Shown here one piece after another: positions 23,271 through 33,192 of a stretch of 53,708 nt of DNA. The translations under genes and the position numbers were made by a program. Source of the stretch: Bacillota bacterium (GTDB lineage: Bacteria > Bacillota_I > Bacilli_A > RF39 > UBA660). Below the pieces are notes generated by a model. That model was not told the origin of the DNA and searched no databases. It was given only the letters and a program-made list of their open reading frames with translations. How positions within the stretch are numbered: position 1 is the first letter of the stretch; each line of letters opens with the position of its first letter. The stretch lies in contig SVAN01000006.1 in assembly GCA_015059375.1 (NCBI GenBank), positions 1 to 53,708 of the forward strand, read 5' to 3'.

Positions 23271-25028
23271 ATGATTAAATTGTTTAAAAATTTGACTAAA
23301 AAAGAAATGATATATGCGTTTATTTGTATTGTTTTAATAACAGGACATGTATACTTAGAATTAAAGGTTCCTGATTATATGAGTTCGATTACGCGTTTAG
23401 TTAAAACTGAAGGAAGTGAACTTTCTGAAATTTTAGTTCAAGGTAGTTATATGCTTTCCTGCGCCTTTTTAAGTTTATTATGTACAATTGTCATTGGGTA
23501 TTTTTCTTCGCGCGTAGCATCAAGCTTTTCGGCTACGATTCGTAAGAAAATTTTTGAAAAAGTAGAAAATATGGGAATTGCTGAAATCAAAAAATTTTCA
23601 ACAAGTAGTTTAATAACGAGAACTACAAATGATGTTATGCAAGTTGAAATGTTAATTGGAATGGGATTGCAAGCAATGGTGAAAGCGCCGATTATGGCTG
23701 TTTGGGCTATTATGAAAATTTTAAATAAGGGTTTTGAATGGTCTATTCTTACAGCTTGTTGTGTAGCTGTATTGCTTTTTGTAGTATCGACAATAATGAT
23801 TATTGTACTGCCTAGATTTGCTAAGGTTCAAAAATTAATTGACAAAATAAATGGTTTAACAAGAGAAAACTTAACAGGAATACGAGTAATTCGTGCTTTT
23901 AATGCGGAAAAGTACCAAAATAATAAGTTTAAAGAGGTAAATGATGAATTAACGAATGTTCAATTGTTTAATCAACGATGTTTTTCTGTTATGAATCCAA
24001 TGATGAGTTTGGTGATGAATGGACTTACTTTGGGAATATATATAATAGGCGCTATTTTAATTAGCCAAGCTGGAATGCTGGAAAAAATATCATTATTTAG
24101 CAATATGGTTGTTTTCTCAAGTTATGGAATGCAAGTGATTATGTCTTTTTTAATGTTGGTAATGATATTTATGATGGTGCCTCGAGCCCAAATCTCTGCT
24201 AAAAGAATTAATGAAGTACTTGATGAAGAAATTTCTGTTATTAGTGGAACCTTTAATGGAAAAACTGATGAAACTGGTACTGTTGAGTTTAAAAATGTAT
24301 CTTTTAAATATCCTGATGCAGACGAGTACATTTTGAGAAATATTTCATTTAAAGTTGACAAAGGAGAAACGATTGCTTTTATTGGGTCGACTGGTAGTGG
24401 GAAATCTACTCTTATAAACTTAGTTCCTCGGTTTTATGATGCAACTGAAGGAGAAGTATTAGTTGATGGTATCAACGTTAAGGAGTATACTTTAGAAGCT
24501 CTTTATAATAAATTAGGATATGTTCCACAGAAAGCGGTAATGTTTACAGGTAATGTAAGTAGTAATGTTTCATATGGAGATAGTGGTCAGAAAATAAGTG
24601 AAAATAAAATTAAAGAAGCATTAAAGGTTGCTCAAGCCAAAGATTTTGTAGAAAAGATGGAAGAACAATATGAGAGTCATATAGCAAGGGGAGGAACTAA
24701 TGTATCTGGGGGTCAAAAGCAAAGATTAGCAATTGCTAGAGCTGTTGCGAGAAATCCTGAAATATACATTTTTGATGATTCGTTTTCTGCTCTTGATTAT
24801 AAAACAGATATAACTCTTAGAAAAGAGTTAAAAAAATATACTAAAGATGCAACAAATATGATTGTAGCTCAAAGAATTGGTACCATTATGAATGCGGATA
24901 AAATTGTTGTGTTAGAAAATGGCGAATGTGTTGGAATCGGAAAACACGAAGAGCTTCTTAAAAACTGTGAAGTTTATCAAGAAATAGCTTTATCGCAATT
25001 ATCAAAGGAGGAGTTAGAAGATGCCTAG
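23271..25028 (+). CDS. ABC exporter half-transporter, degenerate-site subunit
   Basis: A 585-residue fusion of a six-span membrane domain (about 15-305) and a nucleotide-binding domain (about 340-575). Walker A is GSTGSGKST, the Q-loop is GYVPQKAVMF and the signature is VSGGQKQR. The Walker B end is IYIFDDSFSALD, with Asp in place of the catalytic Glu. The H-loop His is Gln (MIVAQRIGT). Those two changes are typical of the non-catalytic half of heterodimeric multidrug-type exporters. Its partner overlaps it by 8 bases. The complex may export drugs, lipids or peptides; the substrate is not visible. AAAGGA lies 6 bases before ATG 23271. Confidence 0.92.
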   Translation: MIKLFKNLTKKEMIYAFICIVLITGHVYLELKVPDYMSSITRLVKTEGSELSEILVQGSYMLSCAFLSLLCTIVIGYFSSRVASSFSATIRKKIFEKVENMGIAEIKKFSTSSLITRTTNDVMQVEMLIGMGLQAMVKAPIMAVWAIMKILNKGFEWSILTACCVAVLLFVVSTIMIIVLPRFAKVQKLIDKINGLTRENLTGIRVIRAFNAEKYQNNKFKEVNDELTNVQLFNQRCFSVMNPMMSLVMNGLTLGIYIIGAILISQAGMLEKISLFSNMVVFSSYGMQVIMSFLMLVMIFMMVPRAQISAKRINEVLDEEISVISGTFNGKTDETGTVEFKNVSFKYPDADEYILRNISFKVDKGETIAFIGSTGSGKSTLINLVPRFYDATEGEVLVDGINVKEYTLEALYNKLGYVPQKAVMFTGNVSSNVSYGDSGQKISENKIKEALKVAQAKDFVEKMEEQYESHIARGGTNVSGGQKQRLAIARAVARNPEIYIFDDSFSALDYKTDITLRKELKKYTKDATNMIVAQRIGTIMNADKIVVLENGECVGIGKHEELLKNCEVYQEIALSQLSKEELEDA

Positions 25029-27174
25029 ACCAGGTGCGATGCGTGTGCAAGAAAAATCAAAAGATTTTAAAAAGTCATTTTTAAGATTATTAAAAAATTT
25101 AAAGCCATGGAAATATTTGATGTTAATGTCTTTGTTTTTAGCACTGGTTAGTTCACTCTTAACATTATTATGTCCTAATAAATTATCTGAATTGACTGAT
25201 AGTATTTCTAAGGGGATTTATCCTAGTGAATCGCGTTTAGAATTAGTAATGCAGCAAGCAAGTCAAAACTTAAAAAGTGGTAATATTATCAACAAAATGC
25301 AAGAATTATTAATTAATTCATCTTTGTCGGAGACGGAAACAACGCAGATTAAAGCTGTTTTAGATAAAATCCAGAGTTCTTCGAATCCTAATGAATTCCA
25401 AATGGATATTTTAAATTTACCAGATAGCGTTTTAATACAACTTTTTGAAGAAATAAAGATTGACGATATTACTATTAGTGTTATAGATCAATTAAGTATG
25501 ATAAAGTTATTTGCTTCGAATGAAAATAACGATGTTTTAGCAAAGTTTAATCAATTACCAGATTCAATAAAAACTGTGATAATTCCAGAAGTAGATATGA
25601 ATAAAGTAAAATCTATTTCACTTATTGTGGGAACAATCTTGATTTTTGGAGCAATAAGTGGTTTTATTCAAGGTTATAGTTTAACAACTGTTTCAAATCG
25701 TTTTGCTAATAAATTGCGTGATAGCATTTGTAAAAAAATAAATCGATTGCCACTTAAATATTTCGATATTCATGAAACTGGTGATGTTTTATCAAGAGTT
25801 ACAAACGACGTTGACACTGTATCACACAATTTAAACAATAGCTTGTCTACATTAGTTAGTAGTATTACCTTATTTTTGGGTTCAATTCTTATGATGTTTG
25901 CAACCGATTGGATAATGGCATTAACAGCAATTCTATCTAGTGTTTTGGGTTTTGTTGTTATGTTTGCTATTTTGGGAAAATCTCAAAAGTATTTTAACGC
26001 TCGCCAAGCTGAATTAGGAAATATGAATGGATATATTGAAGAAATGTATTCCGGCCATAATGTCGTAAAGGCATATAATGGGACAAAGGATGCTATTGAA
26101 AAGTTTGCAGAATTAAATGATAAATTATATGTAGCTAATCAAAAAAGCCAATTTTTATCTGGATTAATGCATCCTATTATGGGATTCGTTGGAAATTTAG
26201 GATATGTTGCGGTTTGTATTGTTGGGGCTTTATTAACTATGAATAATATTATTACATTTGGAGTTATTGTCGCCTTTATGCTTTATGTTCGATTGTTTAC
26301 AAATAATTTATCTCAAATAGCACAAGCGATGGGTAATTTACAATTTACCGTAGCGGCCGCGGAAAGAGTCTTTGAATTTTTAGATGAAAAAGAAATGTCG
26401 TTGCAAGACGATACAAAAAAACACTTAAGTAAGAGTAAAGTTAAAGGGGAAATAGAATTTCAGAATGTTCGATTTGGATATGATGCTGGAAAAACAATTA
26501 TTAACGATTTCAGTATTAAAGTAAATCCAGGACAAAAAGTAGCGATCGTTGGTCCTACGGGGGCTGGAAAAACAACGTTGGTAAACTTATTAATGAAATT
26601 TTACGATATCAATCATGGGCAAATTTTGATTGATGGAGTATCTACGAGTGAATTAACGCGCGAAAATATTCACGAATTATTTATTATGGTATTGCAAGAT
26701 ACATGGCTATTTGAAGGAACCATTGCTGAAAATATTCGCTTTAATAAAGATGATGTATCTGATCGTGAAATTTGGAAGGCTTTAAAAACAGTGGGTGTTC
26801 ATCATTTTGTTAAAACATTACCCGAGGGTATTAATTATCAAATTGGTGATAACGATGCTATCAGCCAAGGCCAAAAACAACTTTTAACCATTGCTAGGGG
26901 AATGATAGAGGATGCGCCATTTTTAATTTTAGATGAAGCGACGAGCAACGTCGATACGCGTACAGAGGAACTAGTTCAGAAAGCTATGGATAAGCTTACG
27001 GAAGGACGCACATCTTTTATAATTGCTCACCGATTGTCCACTATTAAAAATGCTGATCTGATTTTAGTTATGAATGAAGGAAATATTATTGAGCAAGGAA
27101 CTCATGATGAATTAATCAAAAAAGGGGGTTTTTACGAAAACCTATATAATAGTCAATTTGAAAAAATAGTATAA
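25021..27174 (+). CDS. ABC exporter half-transporter, catalytic subunit
   Basis: 717 residues. The N-terminus MPRPGAMRVQEKSKDFK is typical of this family's second subunit. A soluble insert of about 145 residues lies between the first span (about 31-52) and the second (about 198-220), predicted outside the cell. In the nucleotide-binding domain, Walker A is GPTGAGKTT, Walker B is FLILDEATSNVD with the catalytic Glu, and the H-loop is IIAHRLST. The signature is ISQGQKQ rather than LSGGQ. One intact and one degenerate ATP site is thus expected in the dimer with the upstream protein. ATG 25021 follows AAGGAGGAG. The ABC pair has its own promoter and a shared terminator with typA. Confidence 0.93.
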   Translation: MPRPGAMRVQEKSKDFKKSFLRLLKNLKPWKYLMLMSLFLALVSSLLTLLCPNKLSELTDSISKGIYPSESRLELVMQQASQNLKSGNIINKMQELLINSSLSETETTQIKAVLDKIQSSSNPNEFQMDILNLPDSVLIQLFEEIKIDDITISVIDQLSMIKLFASNENNDVLAKFNQLPDSIKTVIIPEVDMNKVKSISLIVGTILIFGAISGFIQGYSLTTVSNRFANKLRDSICKKINRLPLKYFDIHETGDVLSRVTNDVDTVSHNLNNSLSTLVSSITLFLGSILMMFATDWIMALTAILSSVLGFVVMFAILGKSQKYFNARQAELGNMNGYIEEMYSGHNVVKAYNGTKDAIEKFAELNDKLYVANQKSQFLSGLMHPIMGFVGNLGYVAVCIVGALLTMNNIITFGVIVAFMLYVRLFTNNLSQIAQAMGNLQFTVAAAERVFEFLDEKEMSLQDDTKKHLSKSKVKGEIEFQNVRFGYDAGKTIINDFSIKVNPGQKVAIVGPTGAGKTTLVNLLMKFYDINHGQILIDGVSTSELTRENIHELFIMVLQDTWLFEGTIAENIRFNKDDVSDREIWKALKTVGVHHFVKTLPEGINYQIGDNDAISQGQKQLLTIARGMIEDAPFLILDEATSNVDTRTEELVQKAMDKLTEGRTSFIIAHRLSTIKNADLILVMNEGNIIEQGTHDELIKKGGFYENLYNSQFEKIV

Positions 27175-27211
27175 AAAAATATGATTCTATTTTCTAGAGT
27201 CATATTTTTTT
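27173..27211. terminator. bidirectional terminator between the ABC operon and typA
   Basis: A 15-bp stem (AAAAAAATATGATTC / GAGTCATATTTTTTT, one G-U pair) with a 9-base loop. T-runs on both strands serve both convergent genes. Confidence 0.85.
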
Positions 27212-28995
27212 CTTGCTTCAGTATTCAAGATTTTCTTTCTCATTCGAATATTGTTTGGAGTAACCTCGACAAGTTCATCCTGATTAATGTAATCTAACGC
27301 ATATTCTAAAGAAATAATTCTAGGTCGTTTTAAGACAACAGTTTTGTCAGAAAAAGCTGAACGAGTATTAGTAAGTTCCTTTCCTTTAACAACGTTGATT
27401 GCTAAATCTAAATCTTTATTACATTCGCCGACAATCATGCCTTCATAAACATCTGTATTTGGTTCAATAAACATTATTCCGCGATCTTCAAGGCCTCCTA
27501 ATGAATAAGCAGTAGCTTTACCGGTTTCGCTAGATACAAGTACTCCAAGTTTTCTTTCACCAAGGTTAATATTAGCACATGGTCTATATTCTTTGAATGT
27601 ATGATTCATAATGCCATACCCCTTGGTTAATGTCATGAAGTTTGTTGAAAAACCGATTAAACCTCTTGATGGAATAGTGTAATTAATTCGCAAATTATTT
27701 TCTAAATGTATCATGTTTTCCATAACTGCTCCGCGAGAAGATAGCTCTTCGATAACCCCGCCCATATAATCGTCAGTTATTTCAATTTGTAAGTCTTCAT
27801 ATGGTTCACATTTTACACCATTTATTTCTTTGATTATTACTTTGGGCTTTGATACTTCAAGTTCAAAGCCTTCGCGACGCATATTTTCAAGTAAAATAGA
27901 TAAATGAAGTTCCCCGCGACCAAGAACCATAAAATTTTCACTATCAATTTGTTCAACTTTTAAACTTACATCTCGTTGAGTTTCTTTGAACAGTCTTTCA
28001 CCAATTTTACGAGAAGTAAGAATTTTACCATCTTGTCCTGAAAATGGTGAAGTATTAACTCCGAAAGTCATTTGTAAAGTAGGTTCATCAATGTGTAAAA
28101 TCGGTAAGCGCTCGTGGTTACCAACTTCAGTAATTGTTTCCCCAACTGAAATGTCTTCGAGTCCAGCAATTGCAATAATATCTCCAACAGACGCACTTTC
28201 GATTTCTAATCGCTTTAACCCAGAATATCCAAATAATTTTTGGACTCTGAATTGTTTTTCACTGCCATCTAAGCGTAAACAGTTTACCATTTGTCCGGTT
28301 TTGATTTTTCCGTTAAATACTTTTCCGATAGCAATTCTTCCTACATAATCGTTGTAGTCTAGCAATGCTGGCTGAAATTGGAATGGTGTACTTTCATCTC
28401 CGCTAGGATCTTTTATTTCCGATATAATTAAATCAAGAAGACCTTTAAAATTGGGTTCTTGAGTACTTAAATCATCTGATAGAGAAGAGGTCCCGTTAAC
28501 CGCGGAAGCATAAACTACTTTGAAATCAAGTTGGTCATCTGACGCTCCTAAATCTAAGAATAGTTCTAATACTTCGTCAACAACTTGTTTTACCCGAGCT
28601 GTAGGTTTGTCAACTTTGTTAATTACAACAATAGGCTTACATCCAGATTCTAATGCCTTTTTTAAAACAAATTTAGTTTGGGGCATTGGCCCTTCATATG
28701 CATCAACTACTAATAAGACTCCGTCAACCATTTTCATGATTCTTTCTACTTCGCCACCAAAATCGGCGTGTCCCGGAGTATCAACAATATTAATTCGATA
28801 GTCGCCATAAAAAACCGCCGTTGTTTTGGCTAGGATTGTAATGCCTCTTTCTCTTTCAATATCATTTGAATCCATTGATAAATCAGCCACATTTTCGTTT
28901 TCTCTAAATGTTCCTGTATACTTTAATATTTCATCTACTAAAGTGGTTTTACCATGGTCTACGTGCGCAATTATTGCTACATTTTTAATTTTCAT
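27187..28995 (-). CDS. typA: TypA/BipA ribosome-associated GTPase
   Basis: 602 residues. Translational GTPase that acts in ribosome assembly and stress adaptation. G1 is AHVDHGKTTL, followed by DIERERGITI (switch I), DTPGHADFGGEVERIM (G3) and NKVDKPTAR (G4). Domains II and III follow, then the TypA-specific C-terminal domain (SRGLIGFSTNFMTLTKGYG; ANINLGERKLGVLVS). ATG 28995 is chosen because GGGTGAT lies 5 bases upstream; the longer frame to 29034 adds a basic leader without a ribosome binding site. It is single on the minus strand, convergent with the ABC operon. Confidence 0.97.
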   Translation of the reverse strand: MKIKNVAIIAHVDHGKTTLVDEILKYTGTFRENENVADLSMDSNDIERERGITILAKTTAVFYGDYRINIVDTPGHADFGGEVERIMKMVDGVLLVVDAYEGPMPQTKFVLKKALESGCKPIVVINKVDKPTARVKQVVDEVLELFLDLGASDDQLDFKVVYASAVNGTSSLSDDLSTQEPNFKGLLDLIISEIKDPSGDESTPFQFQPALLDYNDYVGRIAIGKVFNGKIKTGQMVNCLRLDGSEKQFRVQKLFGYSGLKRLEIESASVGDIIAIAGLEDISVGETITEVGNHERLPILHIDEPTLQMTFGVNTSPFSGQDGKILTSRKIGERLFKETQRDVSLKVEQIDSENFMVLGRGELHLSILLENMRREGFELEVSKPKVIIKEINGVKCEPYEDLQIEITDDYMGGVIEELSSRGAVMENMIHLENNLRINYTIPSRGLIGFSTNFMTLTKGYGIMNHTFKEYRPCANINLGERKLGVLVSSETGKATAYSLGGLEDRGIMFIEPNTDVYEGMIVGECNKDLDLAINVVKGKELTNTRSAFSDKTVVLKRPRIISLEYALDYINQDELVEVTPNNIRMRKKILNTEARKKYDSRK

Positions 28996-29115
28996 ATTTA
29001 TCACCCGTTTTTTCCTTTTGGTATTATAGCACAAAATATATAATATGTTTAAAAAATTTAAAAAATAAAGTATAAAATTTTGAAATTTTCCAAATTAAAC
29101 TAATTAATTTGCAAC

Positions 29116-29144
29116 TTTATATTTTTGATGCAATAATGTATAAT
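29116..29144 (+). promoter_or_regulatory. promoter of the surface-glycan cluster
   Basis: TTTATA (29116-29121), 17 bases, perfect TATAAT (29139-29144), 18 bases before ATG 29163. It is the first promoter of the glycan locus. Confidence 0.55.
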
Positions 29145-29162
29145 AAATCATAGGAGTCAAAT

Positions 29163-30215
29163 ATGAATTTTGTAATTAATGATCATAATATAGTTGAAAT
29201 TTTAATCGTAACTTATTTAGTAAGTTTTTTACTGGTTTTTTTAAGCAAAAAATTGGCTTTTCATATTGGGGCAATTGATATGCCAAATGAACGCAAAGTT
29301 CATCAGCGCCCAATGCCAAGACTGGGGGGAATTGCTGTATACGGAGCCTTTTTGTTTGGTTATATAATGTATGGGAGTTTAACAACACAAATGCTTTCAA
29401 TTCTGATTGCTTCTTTTATTATCGTTATGCTTGGCTTAATTGATGACATTAAACCACTAAGAGCTAAAGATAAACTATTAGTACAATTAATCGCAGCATC
29501 CATTGTGGTCTTTTATGGCAAACTTTATTTTTCAGAAATTACACTCTTAGGCTTAACTTTAGTTTTTCCACCAATAGTAAATCAACTGATAGCACTTTTC
29601 TTTATCGTCGGATCAGTTAATGCCATTAATTTAATTGATGGGTTAGACGGTTTGTCTTCTGGAATAAGTTCTATATACTTTACGACAATTTCAATTATCG
29701 CATTTATTTTAAATCAGCAACAAGGATTAGATATCATTCTTTGCTTAATTATGCTTGGTTCTACTTTAGGGTTTTTAACTCATAACTTTCCTCCGGCAAA
29801 AACATTTATTGGGGACTGTGGCAGCACTTTTCTTGGTTTTATGATTGCGGTAATTGCGCTTTTGGGATTTAAGGTGACTACGATTACTTCGTTAGTAATT
29901 CCGCTATTAATATTGGCTATTCCAATTTTTGACACAGCATTTGCTATATTACGTAGACTTCTTAATCACAAAAAAATTGGCGAACCAGATAAACAACATT
30001 TTCATCATCAATTATTAAAAATGAAATTTTCTCCGAGAGTTTCAATTTTAATTATTTATGGAATTAATATTCTGTTTTCAGCGGTATCAATTTTCTATGT
30101 GCTAGGAGATAATAAAGTTGCAATGGTCATTTATATCATATTGATGATTCTATTATTGTATATCGTTATAAATACGGATATTTTGTTTGAACATAAGAAT
30201 AATAAGAGAAAATAG
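29163..30215 (+). CDS. polyprenyl-phosphate HexNAc-1-phosphate transferase (TagO/WecA-like)
   Basis: A 350-residue membrane enzyme of the MraY/WecA family, with about ten spans. It starts wall-glycan synthesis by moving sugar-1-phosphate, usually GlcNAc-1-P, onto undecaprenyl phosphate. Motifs in order: PNERKVHQRPMPRLGG near 42, GLIDDIKPLRAKDKL (DD pair), NLIDGLDGLSSG near 159 (catalytic Asp region), FIGDCGSTFLGF near 216, and the cytoplasmic HFHHQLLK (HIHH-type motif of GlcNAc-specific members). AGGAG lies 6 bases before ATG 29163. It opens the glycan cluster. Confidence 0.93.
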   Translation: MNFVINDHNIVEILIVTYLVSFLLVFLSKKLAFHIGAIDMPNERKVHQRPMPRLGGIAVYGAFLFGYIMYGSLTTQMLSILIASFIIVMLGLIDDIKPLRAKDKLLVQLIAASIVVFYGKLYFSEITLLGLTLVFPPIVNQLIALFFIVGSVNAINLIDGLDGLSSGISSIYFTTISIIAFILNQQQGLDIILCLIMLGSTLGFLTHNFPPAKTFIGDCGSTFLGFMIAVIALLGFKVTTITSLVIPLLILAIPIFDTAFAILRRLLNHKKIGEPDKQHFHHQLLKMKFSPRVSILIIYGINILFSAVSIFYVLGDNKVAMVIYIILMILLLYIVINTDILFEHKNNKRK

Positions 30216-30258
30216 ACAATTAAAAAACGATTTGATAAAATAAAAAACGGTGAAGGCA

Positions 30259-32406
30259 ATGAAGAAATTACTTGAAAAACAAAACTTAATAAAAACAATG
30301 CTGATATTATATACTTTTTCGATTGTTTTAGATTTACATGTTTTTTATAATCGGATTTCAACCCTAATACGGGTGCTTATAATATCGATTTTTTTTGTGA
30401 TTGTTTTTGTTAGGTATGCTACGAGGAAAGAAAGAAAATATTTATTACTATATTTTTTTATGTTGCTCATATATCTTGTTATGCATTTGCTTAATTTAAG
30501 AAATAATAATTTGCTATCAGAATGTTTATATTTTTTGAAAATGCTAATGCCATTAATGTTAGTTTTTACAATTTATAAGTTAGATATTAAATTTGATTGT
30601 TTAAAAAAAGTTGTAAATCCATGTATTCTTTTTATTAGTGGTTCAATAGTTTTATGCAATTTATTTAAACTAGGGTTTTCTTCTTATAGTTTTGGTGCTC
30701 TTCAGGGAAATATTTTTTCATGGTTTCAAGACTCATCATTTGAGTATTATCAAGTTTCTGGCAAAGGATATTTTCATTTAGCTAATCAGATTGTAGCGAT
30801 TATACTTTTATATTTACCAATTATATTGGTTATTTTAAAAGAAAAGTTTAATGGTTATAATTTATTTGTTTTATGTATTGCATTGCTTTCATTACTAATA
30901 ATTGGTAATCGAATATCTTCTTGGGCACCTATAATAGTTATAGTAATAGCTATTTTTTTAGATTTTTTTATTACATTGCTTAAGAAGAATAAAATTGACT
31001 ATAGATTTTTATTGGGTTTGTTATTTTTGGTTTTATGTTATGGATTAATTTTTTCTCAATCTCCAATAATAAAAAGAGAGGGATATTATAATGATTTAGT
31101 ATTTGATGCTCAAAATAACGAATCTAATGAGATAGATGAACAACTTGAAACAATATTATCCGGAACGGTAATTAATATTAATTTTCCTCGTTATTACTAT
31201 CCATATGAAAACGATCCGGAATTTTGGAATAATCTTATTCAATTGCCTGATGAAAGATTGGTTGATTCTCGTTTTATTGAAATTAAAATTGTTCAAAGAA
31301 TTATTGAATTAAATAACAATTATTTTAAAGATCGTTTTTTAGGAATTGGCTATGATCGAATTATTAATATTCAAAATATTGAAAGAGATTATGTGATGCA
31401 ATATTATTCTATAGGGATTATAGGGTGCGTTTTATTTTTAGGTGGTTATTTTGCTTTGTTGTTATATTTAGGATTTAAAATTTTCATTAATTTAGAAAAG
31501 AAGTTTACTTATCGAAACCTAATGCTTTTGATGGGAATTTGCTTAGTTTTATTAGCGGCCTATTTCAGTGGAAATTTATTAAATTCTATTAGTGTAATGA
31601 TTCCACTTTGCTTTGTTTTAGGTGTTACTTTAAATGAAGTCCGAAGAAAAGAACAGTGCTATAATCGGATCCTTGGTTTCAAAGTTTGTTCACTTAGCGA
31701 AGAAGAAATTATTAAAAAATTGGATGGCGAAATATCGCAAGGTAAACAAAATATTATTTTTAATATTAATCCGTTGATTGTTGCCAACTTTTATAAAGAT
31801 TACAAGATTGTTGAAGAGTTTAATAAGGAAAAGTATAATATTCCTGATGGTATTGGTACCGTTTTTGCTTTGAAAATGAAAGATGGTGATGTAACGCAAA
31901 GGATTGCTGGCGTAGATTTAGTAGATAACATAGTGGCTATGGCTGAAAAGCGTAAATATAAGATTTATTTATATGGTTCTAAAGATGGAGTAGCAGTTAA
32001 AGCTAAAGAAGAATTAGAAAAAAAGTATCCGAAAATTAAAATTGTAGGAACATTAAGTGGCTATGAAAAGGAAGCTAAAGCTCTTAAAGATATTGTACAA
32101 AAACAACCTGATATTTTATTTGTAGCTTTAGGTAGTCCTAAACAAGAATTATTTATTATTAATAATAAACGTAAATTAAAAAATATTAAAGTAATTATGC
32201 CCGTTGGTGGTTCTTTAGATGTAATTAGCAATACAGTAAAAAGGGCACCAGAGCAGTATAGTAAATGGCACCTTGAATGGTTATATCGAATGGTAAAAGA
32301 ACCGAAAAGAATTAAGAAAAACCTTAATTTGTTTAAATTTGTTTTTCTAGTATTATTTAGAAATAGTTGGTATAATGAGAAAAAGAATGGAGAAGTTAAT
32401 GATTAA
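30259..32406 (+). CDS. fusion: O-antigen polymerase/ligase-like membrane domain + TagA/WecG-type glycosyltransferase
   Basis: 715 residues in two parts. Residues of about 1-460 form a polytopic membrane domain of about 11 spans with a large outer loop (about 270-370), like Wzy polymerases or O-antigen ligases. Residues of about 470-710 are a complete WecG/TagA/CpsF glycosyltransferase: NINPLIVANFYKD, NIPDGIGTVFALK (catalytic Asp-Gly), YLYGSKDGVA, FVALGSPKQE and WLYRMVKEPKRIKK. The fused enzyme would add the second sugar of the linkage unit (ManNAc in TagA) and also polymerise or ligate the chain. These activities normally sit in separate proteins and on opposite membrane faces. ATG 30259 has GGTG upstream; a GTG at 30250 is also possible. 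Confidence 0.85.
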   Translation: MKKLLEKQNLIKTMLILYTFSIVLDLHVFYNRISTLIRVLIISIFFVIVFVRYATRKERKYLLLYFFMLLIYLVMHLLNLRNNNLLSECLYFLKMLMPLMLVFTIYKLDIKFDCLKKVVNPCILFISGSIVLCNLFKLGFSSYSFGALQGNIFSWFQDSSFEYYQVSGKGYFHLANQIVAIILLYLPIILVILKEKFNGYNLFVLCIALLSLLIIGNRISSWAPIIVIVIAIFLDFFITLLKKNKIDYRFLLGLLFLVLCYGLIFSQSPIIKREGYYNDLVFDAQNNESNEIDEQLETILSGTVININFPRYYYPYENDPEFWNNLIQLPDERLVDSRFIEIKIVQRIIELNNNYFKDRFLGIGYDRIINIQNIERDYVMQYYSIGIIGCVLFLGGYFALLLYLGFKIFINLEKKFTYRNLMLLMGICLVLLAAYFSGNLLNSISVMIPLCFVLGVTLNEVRRKEQCYNRILGFKVCSLSEEEIIKKLDGEISQGKQNIIFNINPLIVANFYKDYKIVEEFNKEKYNIPDGIGTVFALKMKDGDVTQRIAGVDLVDNIVAMAEKRKYKIYLYGSKDGVAVKAKEELEKKYPKIKIVGTLSGYEKEAKALKDIVQKQPDILFVALGSPKQELFIINNKRKLKNIKVIMPVGGSLDVISNTVKRAPEQYSKWHLEWLYRMVKEPKRIKKNLNLFKFVFLVLFRNSWYNEKKNGEVND

Positions 32407-33184
32407 GAATATACTAATAAATTTTAAGAAATATCAATTTTTGTTATTACAGTTAGTGTCTCGTGACTTTAAAGTGAAATATAAACGAAGCTTTTTAGGA
32501 ATTATTTGGAGTTTGCTTTATCCAATATTAACGATGACCGTAATGGCTTTGGTTTTTACTAATATGTTTAAAATGAGTATGCCTGGTATCAATTATTTGG
32601 TTTATTTAATGTCTGGCTTGGTAATTTTTAACTATTTTAGTGAAGCTTCGAATTTGGCGATGAGCAGTGTAGTTAGTAATTTTTCTTTGATTAATAAGGT
32701 TTATATTCCTAAATATATTTTCCCTTTATCAAAGTGTCTTTTTGTCGGAATTAATTTTCTTTTAACTTTAATTCCTTTGTATGGACTTATCATCATAACA
32801 GGTACAGGCGTAAATGTTTATCATTTATTGCTCCCATTTGTTATCGTATGCTTGTTTTTGTTTACTGTGGGAGTGGGTTTTATCTTATCGACTATTTCAG
32901 TATTTTTAAGAGATGTGTTTTATATATATGGAGTAGTTACAACACTATTACAATATATGACTCCTATTATCTATGATTTTTCGATAATTCCCGAGCATCT
33001 GCAAATAATCTTTAAATGTAACCCATTATATTGGTTTATTTATTTTGCTAGAGATATTATTTTATACAGTAAGGCTCCTAGTATAAATATTTGGTTTTAT
33101 TGTTTTGTTTTTGCTTTGGGAACTTTATTAATAGGAATTCTAGTATTTAAGAAGAATCAAGATAAATTTATTTATTATGTATAG
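32399..33184 (+). CDS. polysaccharide ABC exporter permease (TagG/Wzm-like)
   Basis: 261 residues, six spans, ABC-2 type permease for wall teichoic acid or O-antigen-like polymers. The N-terminal amphipathic interface motif is visible (LVSRDFKVKYKRSFLGIIWSL), typical of TagG/Wzm. It ends with the family's aromatic/charged tail (KKNQDKFIYYV). ATG 32399 is chosen because GGAG lies 6 bases upstream; it overlaps the upstream stop by 8 bases. It pairs with the ATPase 8 bases downstream to move the lipid-linked polymer across the membrane. Confidence 0.93.
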   Translation: MIKNILINFKKYQFLLLQLVSRDFKVKYKRSFLGIIWSLLYPILTMTVMALVFTNMFKMSMPGINYLVYLMSGLVIFNYFSEASNLAMSSVVSNFSLINKVYIPKYIFPLSKCLFVGINFLLTLIPLYGLIIITGTGVNVYHLLLPFVIVCLFLFTVGVGFILSTISVFLRDVFYIYGVVTTLLQYMTPIIYDFSIIPEHLQIIFKCNPLYWFIYFARDIILYSKAPSINIWFYCFVFALGTLLIGILVFKKNQDKFIYYV

Positions 33185-33192
33185 GTGATGTT

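Noticed and set aside
27986..29029. Plus-strand reading frames opposite typA
   Set aside because: They are shadow frames of typA, which has all its GTPase motifs; none has a promoter or ribosome binding site.
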